The notes: generated by a model from the sequence alone, not told the origin. A DNA stretch of 64,000 nt from Hydra vulgaris (GCF_038396675.1 NC_088931.1:61937501-62001500), one strand, 5' to 3'. Positions 37,028 through 50,529 are shown, counted from the stretch's first letter. Program-made: numbers and translations.

Positions 37028-37739
37028 TTGATTTTAGTTCTGATTCTAAGTGTGACCCTTGAATATGATGTAAAAAATGGACTATACGTGTCAGTAGGTC
37101 CACGGCATCCACTCCCTCCACACTTGTATGTTTTGAGCGCCTCTTTTCATATTCTATTACTCTTTACTTAATAAAATCTTCCAAAATTTTCTCTCACTAA
37201 ATTCACTCTCTTGCTTTCCATTCTTCCTCTAGCAACATCTCTTAACAATGTTTATATATTTTGTTTCAGATACACAGTGGATTTGTCTGAAAAAGTAGAC
37301 TGGAGGGCCTAAAAACACAAACAAGGTTCCGCCTAAAAGTGTAATGAACTTACAGTAGAAAATGTGCAGCAGCTTCTAAGTTGCCTGTTTATTGTAACTA
37401 AAGGCATGTGCACATTACAAAGGCAAGTCAAATACGTAATGTTTTTACAAAAAAACTCAGTCGTCCGATTACTTACGGTTATTGCAATAAATACTCCGAT
37501 CAGAACTGGCTGGTGGGAGTACTTAAACGTTAATATAGTAGTGGTGCCAAACAAGGGTCAAGGTGGTAACAAAATATCTTACAAATCTGTTTCAAAACGG
37601 ACAGTGTAAAAACATTAATTAGCAGTTTAAGAGACAGAGAAAATTGTTACTGTAAAGTATACGCATATATCTGCCGTCTTACGTCATTACGGCAAAGTAT
37701 GCACATATATCTGTCGTCTGAGTTAATAAGTAGTAAAAA

Positions 37740-38640
37740 CTTGTTAAAGATGTATAAAAACTGTACTAAAGAACACAAAGTCTCGTATCAAATATTTTAA
37801 GAAATTTTTGTTTCTAAGTTTAACATTGGTTTTAATGGTCCACAATTAGATGCATGTACCACTTGCAAAGAAATGAAAAATTTGATTATGCAAGAGTCAA
37901 AAGTCCAGGTTGTAGCTGAACATTTTACCGCTTACAAAATAACTCTGATGAAGACATATAAAAGATTGTTTACGATCTGCAGTAGGCACAAAATCTGCCT
38001 GAGGTGCTTATTCAGGAAGCTTTCTATGCCAGACAGTTAGCTTTATACAATTTTGCAATTTGTTACATGTCGTCAGGAAAAAACTACTGTTATACATAGA
38101 CTGAAAGTGAAGCAGCACGTGGTTTAAATGAGATAGCAAGTGCGGTGTACCACTTCTTTATTTAGGTCTTTGTTACTTTTGGAAGTGCTAAGCAAGCGTC
38201 ACGTGTTGAATTATTTTGCGATGATTGAGGAGGGCTGAACAAATACAACATCCTTTTAGACATGGTTCAGAATTTGTTGCACGAAATAACTGTTGGTGGC
38301 AAAAACCATGATATTTTGTTGATACTTCAAGTATTAGGTCATTCTTTTTTACCGTGTGACTGCCTATTTGGAAGAATATAAGGCACAGCAAGCAAGTCAA
38401 ATATCAATAAACCTGAAATGTATTATGAGATATTCAAATACATGCTAATGAAGTGTTTGTTTACGGTAAGGACTGGGTATCACATGATTTCAAAGCATCT
38501 TCAGCAGCAACATACAAACCGCTCGTTGGACTGCAAGAGCTAAAGAGAATACTCGTTTCTTCGTATGAGTCAAAAGTATTGGTATTAAAAATATCCAGAT
38601 ATGTTAAAATTTTTATATATGGGTTAGTCTGATTTTGCAC
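37740..38640 (+). pseudogene. transposase-like pseudogene with GHSFLPCD motif
   Basis: Reading across frames: KVSYQIF, FNGPQLDACTTCKEMKN (a CxxC zinc-like motif), EAFYARQLALYNFAICYM, TESEAARGLNEIASAVYHF, GGLNKYNILLDMV and LQVLGHSFLPCDCLFGRI. This series of motifs, with GHSxLPxD near the end, is found in transposon-encoded proteins of insects and cnidarians; I recall it as related to DUF7869 but cannot confirm that. Stops and shifts every 30-60 codons show that it is dead. Confidence 0.6.
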
Positions 38641-38699
38641 GGGAGCTCTTCCGATCTAAAAACGCTTGATTAAAAGGTTCTGCTGGTTCCGTTTACTTT

Positions 38700-39400
38700 A
38701 AAAAATGAATGTTGACTTTTGATTCATAGCGATTTTTTGAGAATAACGGAAAAAAAGCCATTTTTCGATTGTTTTGCTTAAATTCTTCATAACATTGAAG
38801 CTGTAGAAGCTGTATTTTTCTTATTTACGCTTCTATATAATTATATACTTGTATACTATAAGCTTAATTTTATCAAGAATATTTTATCATAAATTATTAA
38901 AATATTAAGTGTGAGATCTGGGCATAGCAGAATAACCCCAAGATCCACCCTAAGCATACTTATTTTGTTTGGATGCTGTATTTAATTATTTTTAACTGTA
39001 GAAGAGTTAGGTTTTACCTCTAACTATTTTCCGTTAACTTAATCAGATCACACCGTAATCAAGCAAAAGAAAATATTTTTTAGCGCTGGTATTAAGAACT
39101 GCCATTTAATTTGACCAAATCATTAATTATCAGTGCTATGTTTGTGAATATGCTGTAGTAATTGAAAACCTTACCCAGGTTTTAGCAGCATCTAAAAACG
39201 AAATTATTTTTAAAATAAATTTTGCATTCAGTTAAAATTAAAAGCCAAAACAAATATATTTGAATGCCTTTGAACACCAAAATAAAGTTTTAACTAATAT
39301 GTTTAAATATGCAAACACATTATTTTGTAATTTAAAAAACCAGACCTTGGAACAAACAAACACCCCCGCCCCTGTTTATGGTAAGGACTTCTATTACCAC
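38700..39400. other. intergenic, nothing recognised
   Basis: AT-rich sequence with no motif or repeat that could be supported. Confidence 0.45.
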
Positions 39401-39509
39401 TACTTATTTGCTTTATTTATTTCGTCAGAAAGAAAAGAATACAATAGCTTATATAAATGAAATCTACATGACCAGGGCTAAAAAAAGACAATATTTGCCT
39501 TATCACTAC
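39401..39509 (-). mobile_element. retroelement 3' end, copy 2
   Basis: Second copy of the segment at 29375-29518: TTTATTTCGTCA, GAATACAAT, TCTACATGACC, ATTTGCCTTATCACTAC. About 85 per cent identical by eye. Confidence 0.65.
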
Positions 39510-41305
39510 ACATAATTTTTGTTTATGCTTTTTTTTTTGGTTATGCTTAATAAAACATTTTTTTTTTTAGTTTTGAACATGACGGTGTTTGTCTTATATG
39601 TAATGTAGAAAATTGCCTTACTTATATATATAACTCGGAAGAGTTTAGAATCTGATAAAACATTTTTTCCCCTAAATTGAGTGGTGTGAGTATAAAGCAG
39701 GGTAATGAACACAAAAAGAATGCAGAAACGATACCAAGGATTGCTGAATATCAATACGATGTGTGATATTTTTTGTTAATTCTACAGAATAAAATAAAAT
39801 ACATTAGATCAAAAAAAAAAGTTATACAAATAACTTTACAGTAAAACAAGATTTAGAAAAAAAAATAATGCCTAAAAAAATGGTATTTTTGTACTTTAAT
39901 CATGTATTATAATCTTTAGTCTTTATAATTTGTAATATAATCGCAAGTAAAACGTATCAACAACAAAAAATTACAATGCTTTAAACAATCAAACTTTTCT
40001 TATTTTAAATTATATAATCGATGTCATTTTGTGAGAGAATTGTAGAATTAAAAAACTGATGCAAAACACAATTTTAGCACCAAATAAATAGGTTTAAGAA
40101 GTTTGTGGTTGGTTTAAAAAGTTTTTAACTGGTTTAAAATCTTTTTTGTGGGGTTTGCGAGAAGGGGAGGTAAGATAGAATAATCTAATAGTTTTAATAA
40201 ATCACTCTTGTAATTAGTTTCAGACTTTCGAAGAGTTTTCCAATCTATTTCTTCTTTTATGGATAGAAACTATTTTTTTCAAACCTAATTGATTTGGTAC
40301 ATTCTACATTTACGTTTTCTGCGAGATCACAAAGAAATCCTAATTCAGCCCAACAAGCGATATATGTCGATCTTTTCAACTTGACTAGTTATATTCAAAT
40401 GTTTAGAAAGTTGCAGCCAAAAACAACTTTTTCCCTGATAAAAAAAGGATAACAAAAAAAGAAAAAACAAAAAAACAAACAAAATTAATTTAATGTTCTA
40501 AATAGGCTAATGAACTATGGAAAAGTTCATCGACATTTAACTTTATAAGTCAAAGTTTTACTTTGAAAAATAAACTAGAATTATGCGTTACCACGTAAGT
40601 ACCAAAGTATCGTCTGTTATTTTAAACTCTGTTTATTTGTTTTGTGTTTTAATGTTTATTTGGTAAATTTATCGATAATAATTTTATGAGAAAACAAACA
40701 CAAATGTGATTGAAATCACCGCAACTTTAAGTTACGATGTTAAATTGTCCTGTATTTTCATAAAACATCATTTATCTGTGAAATCTACGATCAAAAGCGG
40801 ACACTTTTTGAAACATTTTGATGTATTCATAAGTGAAGATATCAACCACTTGTGTTTATTTGTAATATTTAAAATCTGTCCCAAAAAACAAGTTTTGTTA
40901 ATTTGAAAAACTTTTTCAAAGTTATTCAAAAAGCCATTCATATAACTTTTTTTATATATTTTGGAGATTACACAAAAAGATTACTAAGTTAGGTAAAATT
41001 AATTATTATCTAAAAAAATAATTAAATTTATGTTCTTGTGATAATTTAAAAAGTTATAAATTCATATTTAACGACCTTTTATTTATTGCATATTTTAATT
41101 ACTCATTTCTCTTATATTATTGCTAATTATACAGACTATTCTTTGCTAATTATATAGAACATGCTTTATTAAGCTTGATCATATTTTTTCATTTTGTTTT
41201 GAGACTTAATATATCAAAGATATATTTTTATTTTTATTATAAGATAAGCGCTTTTAAAATATTCGCGGTTCTCTTTTTTGTAAAAAATATCAACGGTCGG
41301 TGTAA
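39510..41305. other. intergenic, nothing recognised
   Basis: Only short unsupported frames (39506-39754 minus, 40706-40906 plus). No conserved motif seen. Confidence 0.45.
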
Positions 41306-41308
41306 TAA

Positions 41309-41456
41309 AATAAATTAACCCCCATAATAAATTAACTCCGTAACGTAAAAAATTACCCAGGGAGTTAATATATTTCAAAATAGATTAACTCCCCTTGAAA
41401 TAAATTAACCCCATTCGGCGAAACAAATTAACTCCCCACAATATTTTAACTCCCTT
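41309..41456. repeat. TTAACTCC-rich repeat block, copy 1
   Basis: Seven words of the type AAATTAACTCCC or its inverse GGGAGTTAAT occur about 20 bases apart, separated by AATAAATT/TTTCG spacers. The block is preceded by CGGTCGGTG. The same words recur at 52224-52400. Confidence 0.75.
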
Positions 41457-41713
41457 GGAACAACAACTTTAACGAATTACGAAAAAAGTATTTCAACTTG
41501 ATGTTTTCTTATTTGCTTTTAAATCTGTTAATTTGCTATTGATATGAATATATTAACAGTAGCACAATATATATCTTAAGCTTTCTTAAATATTTATGCA
41601 TTTGATATATATGTATATGTATAAACATATATATCGAATACTACTATCTATCTTTTATCTCATTGCTCTGTTCTTTTTTGATCATTGAGCACTCTATTTT
41701 ATAGAATACAATT

Positions 41714-41848
<135 letters not shown>

Positions 41849-41889
41849 TTACTCCCTCCCCCCCCTCCCGCTCCAAAAAAAAATAAAAG

Positions 41890-42212
41890 TTACCAATTTT
41901 TCTGATTTTCAATACCACAGAACATTAATTTTTAAGGGGTAATAAAAAAAACCATACAGTTTTAAACTAAAATATAGTCCTTTATATAATCGGTAAAAAA
42001 AAAAAATGTGAAAAAAATATATTTAACCCCTCCCTCAAGAGGTCCGAAAACGACCACTTTTTGGTCATTTTCCCCCCAAATGAATGGTTTGAGGGAGGGG
42101 GGGGGGGGCAAAAGTGATCCAACAGCGCTCAAACTTTTTGAGGCTCATTTTTTATATATTTTCCCCAAATTTATGGGTATGGGGGTATGGTTTTTTTGTT
42201 TTGAAACAAAAT
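41890..42212. repeat. about 320-bp direct repeat, left copy
   Basis: About 85-90 per cent identical by eye to 45897-46195: TACCAATTTT, CTAAAATATAGTCCTTTATA, CCACTTTTTGGTCATTTTCC, a long G run, and GATCCAACAGCGCTC. Same orientation in both copies. The two copies bracket the transposase-like gene at 43250-45780. Confidence 0.88.
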
Positions 42213-42858
<646 letters not shown>

Positions 42859-43017
42859 TAACTCTTACTAACTAAAAAATATAATAACCCTAATTAAATA
42901 AATAAGCCCTGTGTATATAAACACAAAAGAACCCTTCTATTCTATTCCAAAACATGGGCGAGGGGGCAACCACTTATATATATTGAAAAAACCGCTATTT
43001 ATTTTTATTGAAAAGAA

Positions 43018-43118
43018 TAAACAAAAAGATAAATGTATATTCAAAATATTATAAAAGATAAAATCTTTTATAATATTTCGAATATACATTTATCAGAATT
43101 TATCTTTTTATCTTTTTC
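43018..43118. repeat. imperfect palindrome
   Basis: AAAGATAAATGTATATTC...AATATTATAAAAGAT is mirrored by ATCTTTTATAATATTTCGAA and TATACATTTATC. Arms of about 45 bp. Confidence 0.8.
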
Positions 43119-43249
43119 TGCATCACATCAAGGACAAAAGTTAACTTATTCTTTGAAATTTTACTTGATTTTTATCCTGGTGATCTGAATACAGATCGAA
43201 CTTTGTCTACAGTGAGCAATCTATTTTGTTTTTCAGTTTCATTAGAATA

Positions 43250-45780
43250 TCTTTGAATATATTAAATATACATCATACCTATAGACCGTTCCGAACGGTT
43301 ATTTACAAATACTAAAGTTTCAGCATATTTATGAAAACTTTTAAAGCATGATTGGGTATGCCAATAGTTTGTTGGAAGTGAGAGCCAGTCTTTAACTCGT
43401 TGCTTATCAAGACCAATCATGTTAAAAATTAGGTTAGAAAAGTCATCAACTAAGACAGACAGGGATGGTGGTTTTTTTTGCAATATTTATATTCTTTTTA
43501 TAAATTTTCTTGATATTTTGTTTTATTTTGTTCTCAGGCTCATAATAATCAGAGCTAGGCATGTCAAATGACAGAATTGCTGATGCAATTTTTGTCTTCT
43601 CTTTAATGTTAAATCATCATCTAGCAAAGCTAGTGGTATCACTGTTGAGTCCAAATACCAACAATGTTTATACTGAGATTCCAATACAGCATTAACAGTA
43701 GTTGGGTTTGTACATACCTTCTTGTACAGATGCATTTGATGTATGGCTGTAATATCAAGAAAAGGAGCTTTGATGACATCCTCAGATTGTAAATACCATT
43801 TTGCATAAAAGCAAATAATAAATTCTTTAATAAACCCAATTTCAGTTTTTAGTTTAACATTTTCTTGAACAAATGTAAGTTGGTTGGATTGAAGCTGAAG
43901 CTTTAGATAATAAATTGCTTTTCCTCAAAATCTTGCATGATAAATAGCACCTGTTTTTTGCACTTTATATTTACTGTTACATAACAGGGGATAAGTAAGT
44001 GACAACTAATTCTGCAAGCTCACTTCTATCATCTCTTTTAATACCAGATTTACCTATGTAAAATCTGCAAAATGTTAACGAATTCTCAGCTGCCTTCTTT
44101 AAAGGATTGCTTTTAACATTATCCTAATCAAACCGTAAGAGTTGTATTGGATTATAATTAAAATTAGGTTCTTCAACAATATTTTTTAATTTTTTGAAAA
44201 GAGGATTATCAGGTCCATTTGTTTTATGATTGGTCACTTATTCCAAAAGTGAAGCATTCTTAGTTCGTTCACATGATGTCTACAGGCTATTTGGAGGAGA
44301 TATTTATCAAGTTCTTTAGATATTATTGAAACGGACCCTTTATTCGTCCCAGTATTGGATGATGTTGCATCGAAGCATATTCCTCTAGTTTTTGATGTAA
44401 GTTGATATTCTTTAATTAAATCTATTATACCAAAAAATTGATCTTCACCGGTGAATGACGCCAGCGGAGGTACTCCATGTAGGTGAAAATCTGCATTAAT
44501 GTTAACTAAAACAGCCATTCTATCCCTCTTTAATATTTTTTTCTTTGTTTAGTTCAAACAATGTCTTGCCGTCGAAATGAATTATACATGGATATGGAGA
44601 ATCGTAAATGGTTACTTTAAGATCTTGTTTTGAAATGGTTGATATGTTTTCATTTTCTTTTTTCATTTTTCTATATGCGGTAGACTGACTGCTTTTAACT
44701 TATTTAAGGTCAACACCAGATTGATATAGAATAGCATTTGTAACCTCCTGTAAAACATTTAGTGATATTTCACAGGCTGTGGCAGTAAGAGAAATATTAC
44801 CAGCAAAAAAATCTTTTTTTTTTTGCAATTACTGTGTCTGGGTTTTCAGAAACTTCTATATGATACCAATCACCTGGATCAAAATCAGATTCAATTGAAG
44901 AATCCTTGCTTAGATCTGTGTCTATAAGTTCAACCTTGGGTACATCATCTCCCAAACTTATAGGCTGTGAACAATTTTTCTTCCTGATACTTTCTTTTGC
45001 CTAATTTATAGAAACGTTTTAGTATTAGTTTTTAATTTTAGAATTAGTGGAAAAGAGAATAAAGTAATAGAGGTTAAACCAGAGTTAAAGTAGAAACTAA
45101 AAGCATTTAATACCTTTATTCTATACTTAATATCTCCTGAACCAATAATAAACTTTCTTTGATCTTCCTGATCTTCAAGAAATTTTAAGTCTTCAATCTT
45201 GTCTTTTAGGGACCTTTTTTTATCTTAACTGATCATGTTTTTGAGATAAGAGTTACTAGCCCAAAAAAGTTTTTTTATTTCAATCTTAAACTTGTTTTGT
45301 TTGGCTGAATCGCCACTAGTTCCTCGTTTTGCATTTTATTTTTCAAGTTGGAATAAGACTTGTGCAAATTAAAAAGTTTTTTAACTAAAACTAAATCAGT
45401 CAAAACATCAAATCCAGCTTTAATCCAGGATCTCTTGGTTTTAGACAAAATAAATCCACAACAACTATCTGAACATCTTGAAAAAATTTTTTTTAAGGGG
45501 ACAAGCAATTATATTTGATATTGATGCAGATCGACATTGCTGGTCATATATTAAGTGTTGAAGAATATCCAAGCCCGTTGGAAGCTGTATATCTAAATAA
45601 AAAGATTCGAAATCATCAATGAACCATTGGAAAAAGGTCTCAATTATAATTTCAAAAAAGATTTATTACTAATTCCAGAATTAACAAAAATGTTTCTACC
45701 TGATATAGCTGGTTTTGCCTCTTTTATAATAAAAAGTTTCTTTTTCATTAACCTTAGTTGAGTTGCACTCATTGTTAATA
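43250..45780 (-). pseudogene. decayed transposase-like gene (CRHH family)
   Basis: Minus-strand pieces in order: a start near 45771 (MSATQLRL...), then IFSRCSDSCCGFILSKTKRS, IYDSPYPCIIHFDGKTLF, VNINADFHLHGVPPLASFTG, GICFDATSSNTGTNKGS, LLQIACRHHVNEL, SIGMMYI. The FDATSSNTG and CRHH-EL motifs with the order HFDGK, GVPPLASFTGE are shared by a transposon-encoded protein family common in cnidarians and arthropods; the early Asp motifs and the later His-Glu look like an RNase-H-like core, which is inference. Many stops and frameshifts. Flanking ~300-bp direct repeats lie at 41890-42212 and 45897-46195. A relic with the RHHVEEL motif lies at 13319-13504. Confidence 0.7.
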
Positions 45781-45896
45781 TGTTTATTTATGTACTATTC
45801 TGAAATTATTAGAAAAATGTAGAATTTTAAATTTTCAGAAGTTGTATCAAAATATAAATATGCAACAATAGACATAACAGAAGAAAATGCAAAAAA

Positions 45897-46195
45897 TTAC
45901 CAATTTTCCTGATTTTCAATACCACGAAACATAAATTTTTGAGGGGTAATAAAAAGTCCATACAATTTTAAGCTAAAATATAGTCCTTTATATAGTAGGT
46001 AAAAAAAAAAAATTTAACCCCTCCCGCAAGAGGTCCAAAAGTGACCACTTTTTGGTCATTTTCCCCCCAAATTAATGGTTTGAGGGGGGGGGGGGGTTCA
46101 ACAGTGATCCGACAGCGCTCATACTTTTTGAGGCTGATTTTTATATATTTGCCCCAAATTTAGGGGGTATGATTTTTTTGTTTTCAAAATTTACT
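45897..46195. repeat. about 300-bp direct repeat, right copy
   Basis: Same orientation as 41890-42212. It ends in TTTTTTTGTTTTCAAAATTT, beyond which the copies diverge. Confidence 0.88.
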
Positions 46196-46202
46196 TTTTT
46201 TG

Positions 46203-46254
46203 AAAAATTGCTCCACTCTAGCTTTTTTTATGAAAAAGCTACAGTGGAGCAATA
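46203..46254. repeat. hairpin
   Basis: ATTGCTCCACTCTAGCTTTT is mirrored by AAAAAGCTACAGTGGAGCAAT, one internal mismatch. Confidence 0.85.
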
Positions 46255-46305
46255 TCAGCGTTATGATATTTCTATGTGAAACTGCAACATAATATTATAT
46301 GTGCA

Positions 46306-46482
<177 letters not shown>

Positions 46483-46519
46483 TTTAAATGTTGACATCTT
46501 GTATGAGAGTATATATATA

Positions 46520-46625
46520 TAAACTAATTTAAAACACCAGATAATACGAATTCTCTCAATACTAAATAATTTATTTAAAATTTTCGCCGGATTATAGGCA
46601 CCGGCATCATCAGCATATAATGTAA
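46520..46625 (-). mobile_element. candidate Penelope-like element 3' end
   Basis: Directly beside a TA/TG array. Contains AGATAATACGAATTC, shared with 23735, and CGCCGGATTATAGGCACCGG followed by CATCATCAG. On the minus strand this reads CTGATGATGCCGGTG, a layout like the CTGATGACGG at the 3' end of the Penelope-like remnant (around 880-895). Family assignment is inference. Confidence 0.5.
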
Positions 46626-47470
46626 TTACACCATATAATATAATATAATTTGTGACCGTTAAACAACAAAAATTTTTTAAATTTTGACGTCACCTTTATA
46701 ATGGCTTCTTTTACGTAAGTATGAAAAAAATCCCAAAAATTTGTTTTAACATATTGTCCTTTGTCCAAATTTATACCAACACCTACACCGCCAATAAATG
46801 CAAATTTTATTTACAAAAAAGTTTTTTTTGGTAAAATAGTTGATTTTCATATTATTTTTTAGAATTATTTATTAGTTACTTCTAGACCACTGCCAAATAT
46901 GAGGCTTACAGTGGGTGTAAAGGTGTTACCACACCCTAAAATGAAAAAATATTTTCTAAAAATTTTTTTTTCTTTATTAAAAAAAAAAAATTAGTATTTA
47001 ATACAAAAACTTTATTTACTACTAGCGATACACACATTTATTTACTTTATTTACTACTAGCTTTATTTACTACTAGCGATACACACATTGATTCAGTGAA
47101 ATAGGGGGCGTGTGCCATTAAGTCCCTCCAACCTAAAAATAGAATCAAATTTTTATATGCAATTTAGAAAAAGATTTAAGCTACTTTTATTTAAAATAAA
47201 ATAAAACAATATTAACAAAATTACAAGATGCATCAGAGGATCAATTCTTTTTGTAAAAAGAGCGTTTAAATCCCCCTTCCCAACCTTAAAATAATGTTTT
47301 TAAACTAAATTATTTTGAACTAAACCAATTATTAATTTTTGTCTTGGCTTTTAGTAAATGATTAAAATTTTAAATTCCATCAATAAAAAAATTAATCAAT
47401 GAAATAAAATAATAATCATTTTTTAAGATAGACACGATGAGAACGTAAGCCAGAGCCGTCCAGCAAAAAA
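46626..47470. other. intergenic with short tandem duplication
   Basis: At 47015-47092 the segment TTTATTTACTACTAGCGATA with ACACACATT is duplicated. No gene recognised. Confidence 0.5.
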
Positions 47471-47471
47471 A

Positions 47472-47587
47472 TTGCAAGTCACACCACTTGCTGTACTTTT
47501 TTGCAAGTCACAACACTTGGTGTACTTTTTTACAAGTCACAACAATTGCTGTACTTTTTTTGCAAGTCACACCACTTGCTGTAATTA
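47472..47587. repeat. 30-bp minisatellite, four copies
   Basis: Units start at 47472, 47501, 47531 and 47561, each TTGCAAGTCACACCACTTG-like followed by CTGTACTTTT. Confidence 0.9.
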
Positions 47588-47712
47588 ATTTATACATATA
47601 CTGATAATAACTTTTATATATATATTTATAATACTTAAATCACATAAGTAATAATAATATTGGTTTTTACTATTACATAAATATCATGAAACCATATAAT
47701 AAAACAGCAAAA

Positions 47713-50158
47713 TTATGAAAAAATCAACTCTCCTGCAATAACATCAGAAGCAAGCTGGATTTTTTTTATGAGATGGTCAACAGCTTCTGAATCAGATTTA
47801 TCCTTTTTCCAGTAAGAAATTGTACAAGATCTGTCTCCTTTTCTCTTATTTACTTTTTCTACTCGCCCATCATACATGACAGATTTGTTATTATCTGTAT
47901 CAAACCATTCATGACAGAATTCTCTCCCAACAATTCTTTCATACATTACATCATATAAATCATCAAGTTGTTTAATAAATAAGTGCTTATATAAATTTTT
48001 CATATCATTAAAAGATAGAACACGCAGCTCTCGCTCCAGCTTTCTTTTTTCTTTTTCATCCATTTTTTGTCTTTTGCATGTCCGTCTTTTTGAAATCTCT
48101 GCTCGTAATGCAGTGTGTTTCAGTCAATTATTTATTCTTTTTTTACGAGCTGCTTGCATTGACCACTTAACTATATTTTACCTAGATATTTGGTCAAGAC
48201 AATCTAGGTAATCTATAGTTCTATTCTTTTTTGATCTTATTTTGCAAGATATATAGCAAACTGTTGCATTTGGAGATCTTCTTTTAGCTTCACTAAACAT
48301 ACCCATTAACTCTTCACTATCTATATTGTAAAGCCTTGCACTAGCTGTCTCCTCCTTAAGTGTCTCTGTAATAGAAAGTGAGAAATATCGCTCATATTGA
48401 CGGTTCAAAACATCTTCCACCGCAATAAGACAAGCCAAAATCATGTTGATAATTTGCTCATCGATGGAGCATAAATTTTTGACAGGTTCTAAAACATTTG
48501 ATTTAAGGGAATTTTCGAAAAAATCCTTTTTACTGTTTATTAGTGCACCTGGATTAGATTTGCGATTTTTAATTTTTTGCAAAACATTTTTAACTACCTT
48601 GATCATATTGGATACCTGCAATATGATCCAAAACTTGCTTTTTCAGCAACACATAAAATTTTTTTATCCAGGGTCCAGTAAAAAGTTTTCCAAATATTCC
48701 TAGCACACACATTTTTTTTATGGCAGTTGTATTACAAAATGCTGATCGCAGAACTGTTTGTAAAATGCCACACTTTACTGTTCCAAAAAATGTGGTCAGA
48801 AATTGCTTAAAAGCATTGTAGTGTTTCATAAAGATGAAACAAGTACGGAAGAGTATATAAAGACTATTGCCACGATATCTTGGAATTGTACCTTGTTGCA
48901 ATTTGTTATTGTCTAAAAAATTTACGAATCCTGCCGGATCACCTTTGTTACCTTTAAACCTCATTTTGTTCATTGCCAAAACAATTTTAACTGCCAAACA
49001 GTCATGTCTAAATAATAGGCAACTTTCCTTTTCCAAAGACTGTAATACTGAACGACATGAAGTAGCAATTGTATCAAGCGGGTGCAAATGGCAGTTCAGC
49101 TCATTTAAATTCTTACCCCAGGTTGCACAAACTTTGGTAATGGTAAGATGATTTGCTGCAACTCTGTGTGTAATTGTGTTTGATATATTTGAAATAATAG
49201 ACTTACGACATTCGTTGAAGGAAAGTGAGAAATAACCTGAATAAACTAAAGCCATATGATCCACTGCATTACATATATGATTTTGGTAATCATCAGATGT
49301 ACCTCCAGGTAATTGGTCAAGAGCAATGACTTGACATTTATTCTTTGCAGTCAGGTGAATACTGTTGTTATGGATATCCTCTTGCGTTGTTGCATCATAC
49401 CCAAGAGTTAAATTATTATTATTGAAAGCCCATTCTGCTGCTTGCAATTCAGATATACTGCCTAGTTCTCGAGCCATTTGCTCAACTGTAATACGTTGAG
49501 GAATATGTAAAAATTTAACACCTAAATAATGTGCATCTTTCTGCAATAAGAATGGAATGTTACATTTTGGGACATTAGACAACAACATGCTGTAAATTAT
49601 CATTCTTGTTTGTAATGCATGAGCCTTATTATCTTCTGGTGTATCTGAAAGTGCAATATTGTCCTCCTCCTTCTGGATCACATCATTTTCTAATCTAGAT
49701 AATGCCATTTTGTTTTCCCTTATGACATTATTATGTTTGAGATTCATTTATCTTAACTTTTCTTTTTCTTTAACTTTTTTTGCCTTTCTTGTAGTTATAA
49801 GGTTGCGAGTACGTCTACTGTAATAATATGTTTGTAACTTTTGTTTCAAGTTTCTAACTTCTGCTCTTAAAGCTTTTATAACATCTTCTTTTCTTTTAAC
49901 ACTTTGCCTTAAAACTTTCGATTGATATGGCGTGCTCTTTATTTTAGCTTTTAATAAAGCTATCTTATTTTGGTATTCTTTAGAAGAGCTAGCTAACTTT
50001 GAAGACAAATGAGACAACCTGTTCTTTAATTTTATTTTCTTTGGAGTTAATTTTTCTTTTGAACTGTGCCTACTTTGTAAATTTATAATTTGACCTTGTG
50101 AACATAAAGATTCACTATTTATTATAGATAACATAGTAAAGTTTTCCAATGATGACAC
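47713..50158 (-). pseudogene. transposase-like gene of unrecognised family (coiled coil, core, Tudor-like tail)
   Basis: Minus-strand frames in order. 50158-49748 is a Lys/Arg-rich coiled coil. A single TAA at 49750-49748 separates it from 49747-48590 (385 residues), which continues in the same frame with LQTRMIIYSMLLSNVP, LTLGYDATTQEDIHNNSIH, AVDHMALVYSGYF, NHLTITKV and LNCHLHPLDTIATSC. After a frameshift, 48621-48178 holds MFSEAKRRSPNATVCYIS. After further stops, 48063-47713 holds REFCHEWFD, VMYDGRVEKV and SDVIAGELIF, a Tudor/chromo-like pattern. GYDATTQ followed by conserved Asp/His motifs suggests an RNase-H-like transposase, which is inference. Four breaks in 2.4 kb mean it is inactive as written unless spliced. 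Confidence 0.6.
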
Positions 50159-50307
50159 AACTGAAGAAATTGATACAAGGTTTACTATTAGAGTTAGCTC
50201 GCAATGAATTGGTCAATAGTGGTTTTTGGAATGCATAGGTCTCATTGCAAAATGTAATAAAATGTTTAGAGTCTCTTTTAAAGTTGTAAACCCATTTCTT
50301 TGCTTTA

Positions 50308-50529
50308 TTAACAAGGATATGTCTGAATATCATTTTTGCTAATGCTGAAGCCAAAATACTCTTTGACTTGTTTGACAGTTTCAATAAACAACTCACTGTT
50401 TAAAGTAAAACAAAAAAGTATATGTCCTACCCTACACTGATTGTTTGTTTCGCAAGGTAATGTAAAGTTAGCAAACAAAAACTTTTTAAACTTGCCACCA
50501 AATATATGTAAATTTCTTTTTGGGCCCAT
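50308..50529 (-). pseudogene. possible N-terminal segment of the preceding transposase-like gene
   Basis: 73 residues beginning MGPKRNLHIFGGKF, with LPCETNNQCRVGHILFC, followed out of frame by VNKAKKWVYNFKRDSKHF at 50340-50220. Position and strand fit an upstream piece of the gene at 47713-50158. No family signature. Confidence 0.35.

Larger units (their letters stand above)
36481..38695 (+). mobile_element. decayed DNA-transposon-like element with TIRs
   Basis: The left end TAAACGGAACCGAAAGAACC is matched inverted by the right end at about 38658-38695 (GGTTCTGCTGGTTCCGTTTA). The homology continues for about 37 bp and is followed on both sides by shorter shared blocks (TTTGTCTGATTTTGCA-like, GAGCTCTTC). 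Between them lie the coding remains at 37740-38640. The size is about 2.2 kb. Target duplication not clear. Confidence 0.65.

Noticed and set aside
38645..38658. GCTCTTCCGATCT equals the 3' end of common sequencing adapters
   Set aside because: The surrounding bases (TTTTGCACGGGAGCTCTTC) have an inverted counterpart inside the left end of the same element near 36625-36640, so at least the first part is genuine terminal-repeat sequence. The last CCGATCT is not corroborated, so adapter chimerism is unlikely but not excluded.
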